Assembly: GCF_949987535.1 (NCBI RefSeq)
Contig: NC_080065.1
Span: 38,169,239-38,233,238, forward strand
Direction: 5' to 3'
DNA length: 64,000 bases
DNA from: Balaenoptera acutorostrata
Lineage: Eukaryota; Chordata; Mammalia; Artiodactyla; Balaenopteridae
The translations under genes were made by a program, and so were the position numbers. Under the pieces are notes generated by a model that worked only from the letters and a program-made list of their open reading frames with translations, ran no database searches and was not told the origin of the DNA. Positions 12,639 to 23,605 of the stretch are shown in pieces; position 1 is the first letter of the stretch, and each line of letters opens with the position of its first letter.

Positions 12639-14084
12639 CTGAAATCCACAGGTCTTGTTCCTATTAGCCTTTTTTGATATATCTTTTGCCCTCAATTCTC
12701 AGAGTCTCAAAATCTTATAATCAGATATAAGCCAACTTATATCTGAGAACTGTGAAGCAATTCCAGTGTCCTGGTTGGTATTTGTGTTTATGATACCACT
12801 AGCATCCAGTGTTCTAAGCATATCTGTCTGGTAAGGAAGAGGTTTACTATTGCAGTCCTTATTAGTACTTCCTAGGTGCTAATCAAAATAAACCAGAAAA
12901 AGAATCAGTCAAAGAGTAATGCTATACATCAAGGCCCTGAGTACATTACTTGTATGCCTTTGAAACCTTAAGGGAACAAATTCTGCTAAGGATTAGCAAG
13001 GAGAAACTGTTTTAAACACTGTTTCTCCCTTAAATGTAGCAAAATAACATAAAGAAGGACAAATGGGAGAAAAGACTCTTTATTGTTCAGTGAAGCTAGC
13101 TAGTTATGTAAAATAACTCCTTAGTCCAAATGATTGAAGAATGTATGCCAAAACCAAGGGAAAGAGGACACTGATTGCAGATCATTTATTTTTCAGATCT
13201 TTGAGCATATACATGGGGAAAATGTTTGTTATTTGGCTCTGAAGAACCTAACCACAAATCCCCTGCTTGGAATGGCAAAGTCGGAGGCTATGCATGGGCT
13301 GTATGAGAGACCTTGGGCCAGTTTCTCTATTGCAGGGTAACACAAATGACGGGATGGAGAAACTATGCAAACAACTAAAATTTGAAGAAGCAGGCTGCCA
13401 ATGGGTTAACAAAGAGGAAAGATAGTGGTAGCAGTCAACCTGACAAAAGTCAGTTGAAGAGAAATAAATAAGTTAAATCACTACAACTACCCTTCTCTTC
13501 CAAAGAAATAAAAACAAAATTCTATGACATGTAGTTCTCCACAGTAAGCCAAGAAAACTTCCTGTTCACCTTGAGGTGGAGAGCATGTATATGTTTATAC
13601 TACGTTGATTGCTGAGGACAATGTCTTCACTGGTGTGGACAGAGTGGTGAGATGTCCCAGGGTAGAGCATACAACCGAGTTGAGGCAAGTGTTCCAAGAT
13701 AATATACCTGAATTTAAGTTGCCTTCTATCCTGTCTCACTCCCTGTCTTCCTAACACTATTTTTCAGGTATTGACTAACCAGGAAAGAATAGCTCCCATT
13801 CAAAACCAAGTAATAATTGGAAATTAACTAGGATATGAAAGTGACATTGTAAATAGGGCAAAGAGTCAAATGTTTTTTCTTTATGAAGTTTTCCTCCTTT
13901 TTAGGGGAAGGCAAAACTTTCCCAAGAACTCATGCCTACTCCTATTGGCCAAAGAAGTGTCAAATGTCCACCTCTACATGTAAGGGAAGTTGAGAAGTCA
14001 AACCTCCACTCTAATGGAAGGCAAGGGAGAAGCGAATTAGAACGAGTACATGTCTGCTGCACAAATCCAAACACGACAAGGATG
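12639..14084. other. Single-copy-looking DNA, no gene
   Basis: No gene recognised. The 13930-14080 part is somewhat richer in G and C and may include an unrecognised old repeat. Short frames at 13134-13340 (plus) and 13566-13757 (minus) carry no motifs. Confidence 0.4.
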
Positions 14085-14275
14085 GATCAAGTTCGAGCTC
14101 TGCCATTTACTAACTCTGTGACGCTGGACAAGTTACTTAACCTCTCTGTGTCTCAGTTTCTCCATCTTTAAAATAAGGATGATGATATTAATAGTATGTA
14201 CTTCAGAGGATGGTCATCAAGATTAAATGAATTATTGCATAGCCAGCACTTAAAATTATTAGCTCCTAACAGGAG
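14085..14275 (+). mobile_element. MIR SINE, plus strand
   Basis: Core MIR segments occur in order: 'agctctgccatttac', 'ctgtgacgctggacaagtta', 'cttaacctctctgtgtctca' and 'aaaataaggatgatgatat'. The 3' part decays into 'gattaaatgaatt'. This is an ancient tRNA-derived SINE, inactive. Confidence 0.85.
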
Positions 14276-14894
14276 TTAATAGTTACAGTTAGGAGTTAGG
14301 AGTTAACAATTATTGTTATCTGCACTCTAAGGAACTCTTTGGCACTAAAATATTGTAATTCCATAAATGATTATTTGATGATAAAAGATAGGATTTACAA
14401 GAATTACAAATGATTTAGCTTTGCAGTTAGATCATGTGCTTAAAAAATATTAAAATGCTCACTTCTCATAGAGGAGAACCAATGCCAGTAAATATTTTCA
14501 TTGGCTTAAAAGAGTTTTTATTAGAAAAGAAATATGACTTGTGTAGTTGGATGAACTCTTGAACAAGGAGACTAGTGAACATTGAATGATTATAAGGCTT
14601 TACTTTAAAAACATCTGGAAAGAATCTCTTTAAGGGAGTCGTTCTACCTTATTTTCCTTCAAGTTTGTAAACTATATTTAAGTTTTCCTAAGCAAGCAGC
14701 AATGTGTCCTGAGGGGAATTGTCACAGCTCCCTTCCTCATCAGCCAAAGTTAACTCACCATGAACTGCAAATTTATGAAGACTCTCTTTGTCCTATTACT
14801 TAAAACTAAGGTTTATCCTAAAGAAAGAAGTCAGCTAATAAATAGAAAGGCAAGTTCATTCTGGATGAGAACTTACTAATGACTGAAACAAAAG
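14276..14894. other. AT-rich stretch without gene
   Basis: Contains a local repeat of 'aggagtta' units at about 14270-14310, a small imperfect direct repeat. Otherwise nothing recognised. Confidence 0.4.
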
Positions 14895-15250
14895 CTCATA
14901 TCTGGGTTAAAAATTTGTCTTTCAACGTGCTTATAGTTCACTGAAAGGAGAAGGTAATTCACAAAAACCAAAAATATAGCAGTTAAAGCCTTAAGAGAAA
15001 ATAGAGCAATATTGGTAGCCATGTTTTGAGAAGGAGAGATTACATGCTTTGGGATGATCGAAGAAGGTTCTAAGGAGATGGCATTTGAGCTTGTCATTAA
15101 TGGATAAGCTGGTTTTGGACAGGTAACATTGGGAGGAAGTGTATTTACATCAGAGGGAAAGAAAGAGCAGGCATAGGGGAAGGAAATTATAGTACAGATA
15201 CTTCATGAGACATTGGGAACAGATTAGGATCACGAGCAAGCTATGAATAG
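14895..15250 (-). mobile_element. L2-like fragment, minus strand
   Basis: Weak match to the complement of an L2 3' region ('ggagatggcatttgagctt', then 'gggaggaagtg' and 'agagggaaagaaagagcagg'). It ends where a second, clearer L2 copy starts with a fresh 3'-end segment, suggesting two independent fragments side by side. Confidence 0.5.
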
Positions 15251-15251
15251 T

Positions 15252-15782
15252 CCTTCTCTCAGGGAGTTTACCTTTCAATAGGAAAGACAGAAAATAAGTA
15301 AGATGACAACTTAACACAAAAACAGAATGAGGGTTGTGAAGCAAATAGAGTGATGGAAAAGTTGGTGACTGGGTACGGGTCCAAGCTGGTGCAGAGGTGG
15401 AAGTTGCTGTTTTATATAGGGTTGCCATCACATCAGCCTTTCTAAGAAGGTGACATATGAGAAAAGACCTGAAAGAATTGAAAACTGGAGATCTAGACTT
15501 CCCAGTTAAAGGGAAGAGCAAATATAAACGCTTTGGAATGAGAAGAGCAGGAATACCTGTGGTGCTGGAACACAGTGAAGCATGGTAGAAGATGAGTTTA
15601 AAGAGGGAGGCTGGATCCAGATTACCCAGGGCCAAGTGAACCAAGGTCAGAGTTTGGATTTTCTTCTAAGTGTAATGGGAAACTGCTGAAGAATTTGAAG
15701 AGGCAAGCAATATGATCTGATTTATGTTAGTAATAATAATAAAAATCACCTTGTTTTCCTGTATAACAGACAGCAGGGGGTA
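15252..15782 (-). mobile_element. L2 LINE, first part (split by L1)
   Basis: The complement of L2 3'-UTR and ORF end: 'cagggagtttacctttc', 'agaaggtgacatatgag', 'gaacacagtgaagcatgg', 'gggccaagtgaaccaagg', 'tttggattttcttctaag' and 'caatatgatctgattta'. The run is interrupted at 15783 by a younger L1 and resumes at 16872. The 164-codon minus frame at 15150-15644 lies within these two L2 pieces and is not a gene. Confidence 0.75.
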
Positions 15783-15795
15783 AGAATGGTGGCAA
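15783..15795. repeat. L1 target-site duplication, left copy
   Basis: AGAATGGTGGCAA matches 16859-16871 (AGAGTGGTGGCAA) with a single mismatch. The pair flanks the L1 exactly. Confidence 0.88.
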
Positions 15796-16858
15796 ATGAA
15801 AAGACAACCCTTAGAATGGGAGAAAATATTTGCAAACGAAGCAACCAACAGGTGATTAATCTCCAAAATATACAAACAGCTCATGCAGCTCAATATCAAA
15901 AAAACAAACAACCCAGTCAAAAAATGGGTGGAAGATTTAAATAGACATTTCTCCAAAGAAGACATACAGATGGCTAAAAAGCACATGAAAAGATGCTCAA
16001 CATCACTAATTATTAGAGAAATGCAAATCAAAACTACAATGAGGTATCAACTCACACCAGTCAGAATGGCCATCATCAAACAATCTATAAATAATAAATG
16101 CTGGAAAGGGTGTGGAGAAAAGGGAGCCCTCCTACACTGTTGGTGGGAATGTAAATTGGTGCAGCCACTATGGCAAACAGTTTTGAGGTTCCTTAAAAAA
16201 CTAAAAATAGAGCTACCATATGATCCTGCAATCCCACTCCTGGGCATATATCTGGAGAAAACCATGGTTCAAAAGGATACATGCACCCCCATGTTCATTG
16301 CAGCACTATTTACAATAGCCAGGACATGGAAGCAATCTAAATGTCCATCAACAGAAGAATGGATAAAAAGATGTTGTACATATATACAATGGAATATTAC
16401 TCAGCCATAAAAAAGAATGAAATAATGCCATTTGCAGCAACATGGATGGACCTAGAGATTGTTATACTGAGTGAAGTAAGTTAGACAGAGAAAGACAAAT
16501 ATCATTGCTTATATGTGGAATCTAAAAAAAAGGGTACAAATGAACTTAGCTACAAAACAGAAATAGAGTTAAGGATGTAGAAAACAAACTTATGGTTACC
16601 AGGGGGTAAGCGGGGGGAGGGATAAATTGGGAGATTGGGATTGACATACACACTACTATGTATAAAGTAGATAACTAACAAGGACCTACTGTATAGCACA
16701 GGGAACTCTACTCAATACTCTGTAATGACCTATATGGGAAAAGAATCTAAAAAAGAGTGGATATATGTATATGTATAACTGATTCACTTTGCTGTACACC
16801 TGAAACTAACACAATATTGTAAATCAACTATACTCTAGTAAAAATGTAAAAAAAAAAA
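15796..16858 (+). mobile_element. L1 LINE, 5'-truncated, inserted in L2
   Basis: Contains the ORF2 C-terminal quarter, the 3'-UTR ('ggtacaaatgaacttag', 'caaggacctactgtatagca', 'gtataactgattcacttt') and an A tail ending at 16858-16859. It is bounded by a 13-bp target-site duplication with one mismatch. Removing it rejoins an L2 sequence. It lacks the 5'-UTR, ORF1 and most of ORF2, so it was dead on arrival. Confidence 0.93.
15883..16410 (+). pseudogene. L1 ORF2 C-terminal remnant
   Basis: A 175-codon frame matching the ORF2 C-terminus. The cysteine-histidine motif of L1 ORF2 (C-x3-C-x7-H-x4-C) is intact at about residues 73, 77, 85 and 90, followed by '[14 protein letters not shown]'. The frame shifts near residue 165, where '[10 protein letters not shown]' replaces the usual continuation into 'MEYYSA', and it stops early. 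Endonuclease and RT domains are absent. Confidence 0.9.
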
Positions 16859-16871
16859 AGAGTGGTGGCAA
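16859..16871. repeat. L1 target-site duplication, right copy
   Basis: AGAGTGGTGGCAA directly follows the A tail. It differs from the left copy at one position. Confidence 0.88.
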
Positions 16872-17290
16872 GGAGGCTGCTGCAAGAGATAATGTTGCAT
16901 TGGTCTAGGGAAGATCTAGGTTCCATATGTTACAGGTATTGACTCTCAAGGATCTGGTAGGAGCCCTGCTGTGCCAGGTGTTAACTGTTTAGTTTCTATA
17001 TCAAGGGCAGTCATAGGACGTTGCAGCAAAGGGCTCAGAGTGGCTGGCAGGGGCACCTGGCAGGCTCAGTGTAATGGCTAATGTACCAGCTGATCAGAAA
17101 TGGTTCAATATTTTAGCAACCGGTACAGTTGTACATGTGCATGCTGGCTATCTCAGCCCTGGTCTTGGGTGAAGGTTATGGAGATGGTGAGGAGCGGTTA
17201 GACTCATGATTTATTTTGAAGATAGAAACTATAAATAAGTTTGCTGATGAATGTTATAAATAGGATCTATGCCTTTTAAAGGTAAGTGTG
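16872..17290 (-). mobile_element. L2 LINE, second part
   Basis: Resumes the L2 run with 'ggaggctgctgcaag' and later 'ggagatggtgaggagcggtt' and 'gatttattttgaagat', the expected next segments of the complement of L2 ORF2. The 16925-17150 portion does not match well and may be a further unrecognised insertion or simply decayed. Confidence 0.6.
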
Positions 17291-17305
17291 ATAAGACTTG
17301 GTGCT

Positions 17306-17420
17306 TAACATTTGTTATAAATTCTAAAATATATTGCTTCACTTTACAGTCTCAGTAAAAGTCTATAACATTTGTTATAAATTCTTCTAAAATATATTGT
17401 TTCACTTTACAGTCTCAGAA
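17306..17420. repeat. Direct tandem duplication, ~60-bp unit
   Basis: The copy starting at 17306 ('taacatttgttataaattc' ... 'ttcactttacagtctcag') is repeated from 17366 with a TTC insertion and few substitutions. Two copies only, so this is a local duplication and not a satellite. Confidence 0.85.
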
Positions 17421-18959
17421 AAAAATAGTTTTCCTTTGTTGAGCTGAATGTTTACAGAGCTTCAGGGTTATTCTCATTGTATAATCATGTAGGGGTAGAG
17501 ATACATGATACTGGGATAAATAACATTGCTTCAGGACAAAAAGTACAACATCCTTTTAACTAAATCTTGGTTATTGACTCAATTTCTTCCGATTAATCGT
17601 TTTCTCTTTAAGTCAAATATAGGAAGGAACTTTGTTTACTGAAGATTCTAGCTAATTATTTTCTGATTAAAAGATAGGATGTGAACTCCTGAATCTAAAG
17701 AACTTTGAAAATGGTAGTACTAGTCTTCCTATATTTCCTAACTTTTGGTAAACCACCATTTCTTTAGTATTCCATTGCTCTTCTTTGATTTAGCATGCAT
17801 TTTCACATTGCAAACCACACAGCCCCAGAGTGTATACAAGACCTTGGCAATGAGTTAAAGGATATAAATCAATCTGTAAGCAGAACTGAAAAGCTTCAGA
17901 GCTTCATAAAGAAGCTATTTTTCAAGCTGGGCATTTTTAAAGGCACTTTTTTGAAAAGCACTATTAAACAAACTCTCCTCCTTCAAACTTTTCCCCCATT
18001 TTAGTTTTAACACTTTAGTCATTGAATTTCCTTGGCAATATTAGATCATGAAAGCAGGATACCTAGCCACGATAAGTAATTCCATCTCAAATTAGTCACA
18101 AAATTCCCCTTGCTTGAGATATTGAGAGAACTCTAACCAGTCAGAATCAGATCTTGTTTACCAAGTAGATATCATTTAAGAGAAATCGCATTACCAGCTT
18201 TATTGCTATAACTTAGGGGTCAGTGTCCACAGGAATTTGAAAATGTACAGCCTATTTGATGTTTGCTAAGAAAAATTTTGAAAGCCTTTTAATAGTTGTG
18301 TCTTGTTTTATGTTATGGATATATACCTGAAAAGTTGCATGTAAATCAAACTTAATATTAATTTAGTAATATTCAGAATAAGAAAGGAAGAATACTGTTC
18401 AAATATAAATGCTGATCAGTTCTTTCTAAAACAAATAGACAATCTCTAGTTCAGTTATTCTGAGTTTGTGTAAATCTTGGTTTGGCTTGAAATGGAGTAC
18501 ACCTCTAACAAATGGTAAAAATCCCCAGGAGGTCATTCATGAAAGACTATGACATTGTAGTGTTTGAATAACCAGTTAAACACGGTGGAAAGCAACTAAA
18601 TAAATCATTTAATATCTTAAAGATAAAAATAATTTGGGTTTGTGACTTAATTCAGATTTTTAAAATTTATCTTAGGTCAGATTGAGTTTAGGAGTCTATT
18701 GTCTCTTATTTTGTTTTGTTTTGCTAAGAAATAAAGTATTTACAGTGCCATGGGATGACAACAAAGGTCACCATGTTAATATCTTGGGTTCAGGGAAAAG
18801 AACATCATTGAGGTTTCCATTATAAATCTCAACAGTGGGAAGAGGGTAGAGGACATACACTTCTGGGGTTTTTTAAATTCTCAATTTTAAATCTTACCTA
18901 TTGACCCATGGTCTAAGCAATACATCTAGAAATGTGCATACTGGTTATACTTTATTTGA
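17421..18959. other. AT-rich single-copy-looking DNA, no gene
   Basis: No recognised repeat or gene. A 69-codon frame at 17795-18004 has no recognisable family. Confidence 0.45.
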
Positions 18960-20590
18960 AGTGCAGTAACTATCTATTGAGCATTTACTATGTGCTAGGA
19001 TGGTAGAATCATTCATTCATCTTCAAATATGAATTGAGCAAAAACTTTGTATAAGTCATTGTTCTACAAGGCAATACAGTATGTGAACAGGTCACATTCT
19101 CTACGATTGTGTTGGGGAAGGCAGACAAGTAACCTGGAAATTACAAAACAGAAAAATAAGGACTTCGATAGAGAAAATCCAAGGCAATGAGAATCTCTAA
19201 ACTAGTTGTAGGTAAGGGTGGGGTTGAGGAATATGTCAGGGTAAGCTTCCTAAAGAAAGTGACAGCTAACTTATAACCTAAAATATGAATAGGAATTAGC
19301 GCATTTATGAAAGTTTGGTGAGCCCCTCCCCCCAAAAATATGATTTTGGTGATTGAAAATTATAGCAGTGAAAATAAATATTTCATGTTTAGAGAATTAT
19401 AATAAGTTTAGTATGAATGGACTGTGATGGGAAGAGAGGTGAAATGGGTTTTGGAAATTGTATAATAAACAATGATTTTGTATGGGTCATCTGAGGCAAC
19501 ATCATGAAGGGTCTTAAATACTTTGTGTGGATTTTATTCTGAGAGCACTGGGGAGCCATAGGAGTTTTTTTTTTTTAATCATGATATATTAGGTTTGCAC
19601 TTTAGAAAGATTCCTCTGGCTGCAGTAGAGAAAATAAATTGGGGGTAGAAGAAGACTTCAAGATCAGAGACCAGAAAAACCTGCTGAAAAATTATATCAG
19701 TCATTCCTATTAGAGATATTGGTAGCCTGAACTAAGGTAGTAGAAGTAAAGATAGAGAGAAGTGGATGGGATGGAGAGTCATTAAAGAGATTGGATCAAC
19801 AACTGTTCATTTGATTGAGGCATAAGAAGAGTTAGAAACAACACAAGAAGAGAATTAGGCTTCGGGGCAGGACATTACACCACTTGTGAACATGTTGCGT
19901 TTGAGTTAACTCTGGGACATCCATATAGTGATGTTGAGGATGAAGTTAAGTAGATGAGTCTGGAATTTACAAAAGGAGTCTGCATTAGAGGTATAAATTT
20001 AGGAGTCATCAACATTTAGTTGGTAACTGAAGCCTGGATATGGACGACCTTGCCCAGGGAGAATGTAGACTGAGAGAAGAGCACCTAGCTTAAAACTCTG
20101 AGGAACACCAAGAGTTAATCCTGGGCAAGAAACATGAAAGATAGCTACAAGGAGGAGGAGGAAAACCAGAAGAGTGTAATTTCAGGAAATACAAGGAAAG
20201 AGGAGAGGAGAGGCTGGCAGAGTCAAATGCTACACACCAGTAAGAAGAGATAAATAAGGGAAATTAAAACAAGGAAGTGATTGGTGAGTTTGGAACCAGC
20301 CGTTTTAGAGAAATGGTTGTGGGGGGGGGGTCAGTGGGTAGAATCAAGATTCCAGTGGAATGAGAAATGCTCAAGAAGTAAGAAATGGTGTGGCTCCTGT
20401 TTGTCTGGGGGAAATTCTTCTCTGAAGGAGATAGCTGTGAATTAGTATAAGACAAAACTCACACAAGCTATGGGAAGAGTGTGCTAGCCCAGTAAAGGGG
20501 ATCCAATAGCAGCCACCTCATTTGTGGAGGGAAAGAGAATGGTTCCGTATCTCAAGGGAGATCTGGCTAAAAATATTTTTGGTTTATCAT
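18960..20590 (-). mobile_element. L2 LINE, longest copy, minus strand
   Basis: The best-preserved L2 of the window. The order on the plus strand is the complement of: 3' terminus ('gagcatttactatgtgcta'), 3'-UTR, ORF2 end ('catgaagggtcttaaatac', 'gattcctctggctgcagtag') and the reverse-transcriptase region ('gatgagtctggaattta', 'tttaggagtcatcaaca', 'ggaaaaccagaagagtgta', 'gagtcaaatgctac'). Minus-strand frames of about 60 codons at 19141-19335 and 20264-20455 are remnants. The copy continues beyond the MER5A at 20675. Confidence 0.8.
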
Positions 20591-20674
20591 TTTTGTTTGT
20601 TATTGTAATTGTTGTCATTTTTGTTGATAGTAGGTGTGTGTGCATGTGTATGTGTTAAGATGGTAATTCTTATG

Positions 20675-20818
20675 CAATTGTTCTCAACTTTAGATGCACA
20701 TTAAAATCACTTAGGAAGCTGTTTAAAAAAAAAATCCCAGAGATTGTCATTAAATTGTTCATGGGTATGGCCTGAATATTTTGGTGATTTTGGTGTACAC
20801 CAAAGTTAAGAATCACTG
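20675..20818 (+). mobile_element. MER5A-like hAT-Charlie MITE inside L2
   Basis: Starts 'caattgttctcaactttag' and ends 'gttaagaatcactg', matching the degenerate terminal inverted repeats of MER5A. The interior 'cacattaaaatcactta' and 'cccagagattgtcatt' fits the family. It separates the RT part of the L2 from its upstream part at 20830-21125. Confidence 0.8.
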
Positions 20819-20829
20819 ATCTGAGCCTG

Positions 20830-21125
20830 TATAAATGCTGATGAGAAAGAGTCAGAATAGAGGGAGTGTTTGTAGATAATTGGGAGGGTAATTAATTGAG
20901 GGCTATCCCTGGGAATGGGCTGAAATACACAATCAGGTGGGGAGATGGGGCACAAAAAGGAAGAGGGAAGGCAAGTAAGGGTGGAAGGCAGAAAGAATAG
21001 ATGACTATTCTGGCGACTTTGAAGGTCTGATGTCAGAAGGTTGACTGAGTTTCTTTCTAATGTGTTCCATTTTCTCTATGAAGTAGGAAGGGTAAGTTAT
21101 GGATGAGGGTTTTAAAAAGAATCCT
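20830..21125 (-). mobile_element. L2 LINE, upstream continuation
   Basis: Segments such as 'gagtcagaatagagggagtg', 'gagatggggcacaaaaagg' and 'gtgttccattttctctatg' follow the complement of L2 ORF2 upstream of the RT core. The order and orientation agree with the 18960-20590 copy, so I read it as the same element. Confidence 0.6.
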
Positions 21126-21599
21126 TCAAAGAAAAACTGGATGACTTAATTTAAGAGTGGAAAGTGGCAACTTCTGTTTGCTTTGAGTGCATGCCACCTT
21201 CACTGTAATCAAACTCAATCAAAGATGACTGACAGGACAATGGCTATGTAAGAAGACTACCGACCACAAAGCATTGACCCATATAATTAGGACCTTTCTA
21301 AACGAACTTTCTGAACTAACAAGCCACAGCCAGTTTTCTTTGAATTTCACTAGAATTGATGATTGCCTATAACTCCCATTGATACTCTTGTACAAAACAA
21401 AACCTCTTTTGCATTACACTACTATTTTTATCTGAAACTAATTTGGTATCAGTTTTTCTAGAAAAGGTATAAAGTATAGTAAAATCTATCCAACTTAGAA
21501 TTCCCAAGTTTTCAAGAAATCATTCCTTCATAAAGAAACATAAATTGTATTTACTTTGGAGATATTATAGCTTGCAATCTTAAAAGACAGAAGCAGTTT
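21126..21599. other. Unassigned stretch
   Basis: No recognised repeat or gene. Confidence 0.4.
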
Positions 21600-21825
21600 A
21601 GGATAGGCTGAACTTGAAGCAGTAGGGTTCAAATCCCAGCTGTGCCCATTACTAGTTATGTAACATTGGGTAACTTCTCTGTACCTCAGTTTTCCAATAT
21701 ATAAAAATGATAAAAATAATGCCTACCTCCTGGGTTGTTGTGATAATCAAATATAATGAATACATTCAAGGCACTTAGAATAATACCTGGCACATATTAC
21801 CCTATAAGTGTTAGCCATTATTTTT
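21600..21825 (+). mobile_element. MIR SINE, plus strand
   Basis: Clear MIR order: 'ggttcaaatcccagctgtg', 'ttactagttatgtaacattg', 'cttctctgtacctcagtttt', 'aatgcctacctcctgggttg' and 'taatacctggcacatatta'. Nearly full-length including the tRNA-like B box (ggttcaaatcc). Confidence 0.9.
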
Positions 21826-21989
21826 TACCAGAGTGTGGCAAATACCTTCCACGTGGCTATATAATCATGATGTATCTCAAATCAGTCACTTTTACATTTC
21901 ACGAAGACATATAAATTGGGCCTCAGGACTTATAGGGAGCATCAGCATCAAAACGTTTACCCTTGGAATTAAGGCCCAAGGGTGAATTG

Positions 21990-22884
21990 CTAGGGGTTAG
22001 AGCTCAGAATGGTGGAGTAAGGAGCTTGGCAGAAAGTCTAATCAGCAAAACAACTTAACTGGTGAAAATTATAAGATAAAATTATTTAAGGTCTCTGAAA
22101 ATTGTCCTAGAGACATACAGCAAATGGAGAAACATTCATTCAAGAAAATCTATTAATTTTTGGTAAGAACAAGGCTCTATGGAATTTGAGCCATGACCTA
22201 CTCCCTTATCCCACCTCCTCCCCCAGCTCCATGTTATAATAGCTTTTTGACCCTGGACACTGTATGGCTAAAAAACAGGTGTTCCCTGCTCCCAGCTTTC
22301 ATCTGGGGCTCTGGTTTCAACTGGGGAGGGGGAGGCTACCGGTGTTTATCATCCCCCCAGCCCTGTGTTGCAGCCCTGTCGCAGGCAGGCTTGACTGAGA
22401 GGATCTGGTCTCCGCCCTAACCCAGCTCCCAGTTGTAGGGTTGGAAGCTCTACTCCAGGCATGGCAGGCTGAGAAAACTGGGACCTCAATTACCCCAGTT
22501 CACTCAAAGGTAGAGGCCCCATGCCAGAGGGCAAGCCAAGAAGACCAGGGGATGCCACCTGCTAATATCTTCTTGCTGAGCAGGGCTCTCCCTCTGGGAA
22601 AAGCAGGTCCCCTGCCCTAGCTCTGGTGCAGTGGCACTGGAGTTCTGCCTGGGGGAAAGGCAGAACTCCGTATGTATGGATGAAGAGCTCCAAAACTGCC
22701 TGAAAGGAATGACTTCATTTGGAACAAAGCTTGGAGAACTCCATGCCTAAAAGAGTTGTCAAAAACAATGGAGATGTTGGTGAATAACAATTAAAAGGAG
22801 GGTGATAGCTCTGTGATGTGAGGAGAATGGCACAGCAAGCCAGAAGCCTAACAGAACCAGAGAAAGAGACAGCCTTTTGGGATC
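21990..22884 (+). mobile_element. L1M 5' region, first part
   Basis: A long run matching the 5'-UTR/leader of an ancient mammalian L1 (L1M class): 'aatggtggagtaaggagct', 'caaaacaacttaactggtg', 'acagcaaatggagaaa', 'tttgagccatgaccta', 'gctctggtttcaactgggg' and 'cagcaagccagaagcctaa'. It is GC-richer than its surroundings, as L1 leaders are. It is interrupted at 22885-22889 by an LTR insertion and resumes at 23277. Confidence 0.75.
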
Positions 22885-22889
22885 ACTGC
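22885..22889. repeat. LTR target-site duplication ACTGC, left
   Basis: ACTGC directly precedes the LTR and is repeated at 23277-23281. A 5-bp duplication is what retroviral-type integration of the MaLR/ERVL kind produces. Confidence 0.85.
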
Positions 22890-23276
22890 TCTATTAGTTT
22901 GCTAGAGTGGCCATAGCAAAATACCACAGACTGGGGGGCTTAAACAACAGAAATTTGTTTTCTTACAGTTCTGGGCACTAGAAGTCCTAGGTCCAGTTGG
23001 TAGGTTTGCTTTCTTCTGAGGTTTCTCTCTGTGGCTTGTAGAGGGCCTCTTTTCTTACTGTGTCCTTACATGGTTGTTCCTCTGTTTGTGTAAATTTCCT
23101 CTTCCTATAAGCACACCAGTCATATTAGATTAGGACCCACACTAACAACCTCATTTAACTTTAAGTATCTTTTTAAAGACCTTATCTCCAAATACAGTCA
23201 CATTCTGAGGTACTGGCGAAGGCTTCCACATATGAATTTGGAGTGACATAGCTCTCCAAATGCTCAGCCCATAACA
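22890..23276 (-). mobile_element. Solo LTR of MaLR type (MLT1/MST-like), minus strand
   Basis: The plus strand begins 'tctattagtttgctagagtg', continues 'ataccacagactgggggg' and 'cttaaacaacagaaatttg', and ends 'gctcagcccataaca'. This is the complement of a mammalian MaLR-type LTR, running TGTTATGGGC... on the minus strand. It is about 387 bp long with no internal region and is flanked by ACTGC on both sides. It must have formed by LTR-LTR recombination or be a solo relic. Confidence 0.82.
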
Positions 23277-23605
23277 ACTGCCAACCTTGGGGTTTGGGAG
23301 GCCGTGTTCATGCCCTAGGCTTCACCCACTCAGGAGAAGCCAAGCACAGTGAGGGGCAAACAAGCTAGCATTCCCAGAGCCGCACACAGACCTATTTATT
23401 GACAAAGGGGGAAACTTTTCTGGCAGAAGGAGCTTAAACACAACCTCTGACCAAACACTGACTTAACAATAAGCTGCTTGGATGCAGGGACAGTTCCCAA
23501 GAAGCCAGGCTCAAAATTAAACTCACAGTCTCCTGGCAATCTGAAAAACTGGGTGCAGCTCCTTCTCAGGAGCAAGCAAAGGGGGATCACCTGAACTCCT
23601 GGTTC
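23277..23605 (+). mobile_element. L1M 5' region, second part
   Basis: After the second ACTGC copy the L1 leader resumes: 'caaccttggggtttgggag', 'cccactcaggagaagccaa', 'gcattcccagagccgcac' and 'cctctgaccaaacactg'. The match fades near 23605. Confidence 0.65.

Noticed and set aside
15150..15644. 164-codon minus frame as a candidate gene
   Set aside because: It lies over L2 3' sequence and has no domain beyond L2-derived residues.
15883..16410. 175-codon frame as a candidate host gene
   Set aside because: It matches the L1 ORF2 C-terminus including its cysteine-histidine motif, in a 5'-truncated L1 with target duplications.
901..21125. A novel long repeat family with 'gatgagtctggaattta'-type segments all in the same direction
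   Set aside because: Read on the other strand these segments are the L2 ORF2 reverse-transcriptase region and 3' end, so it is a known family. Plus-strand L2 3' ends also occur (32.6, 36.5, 40.2 kb).
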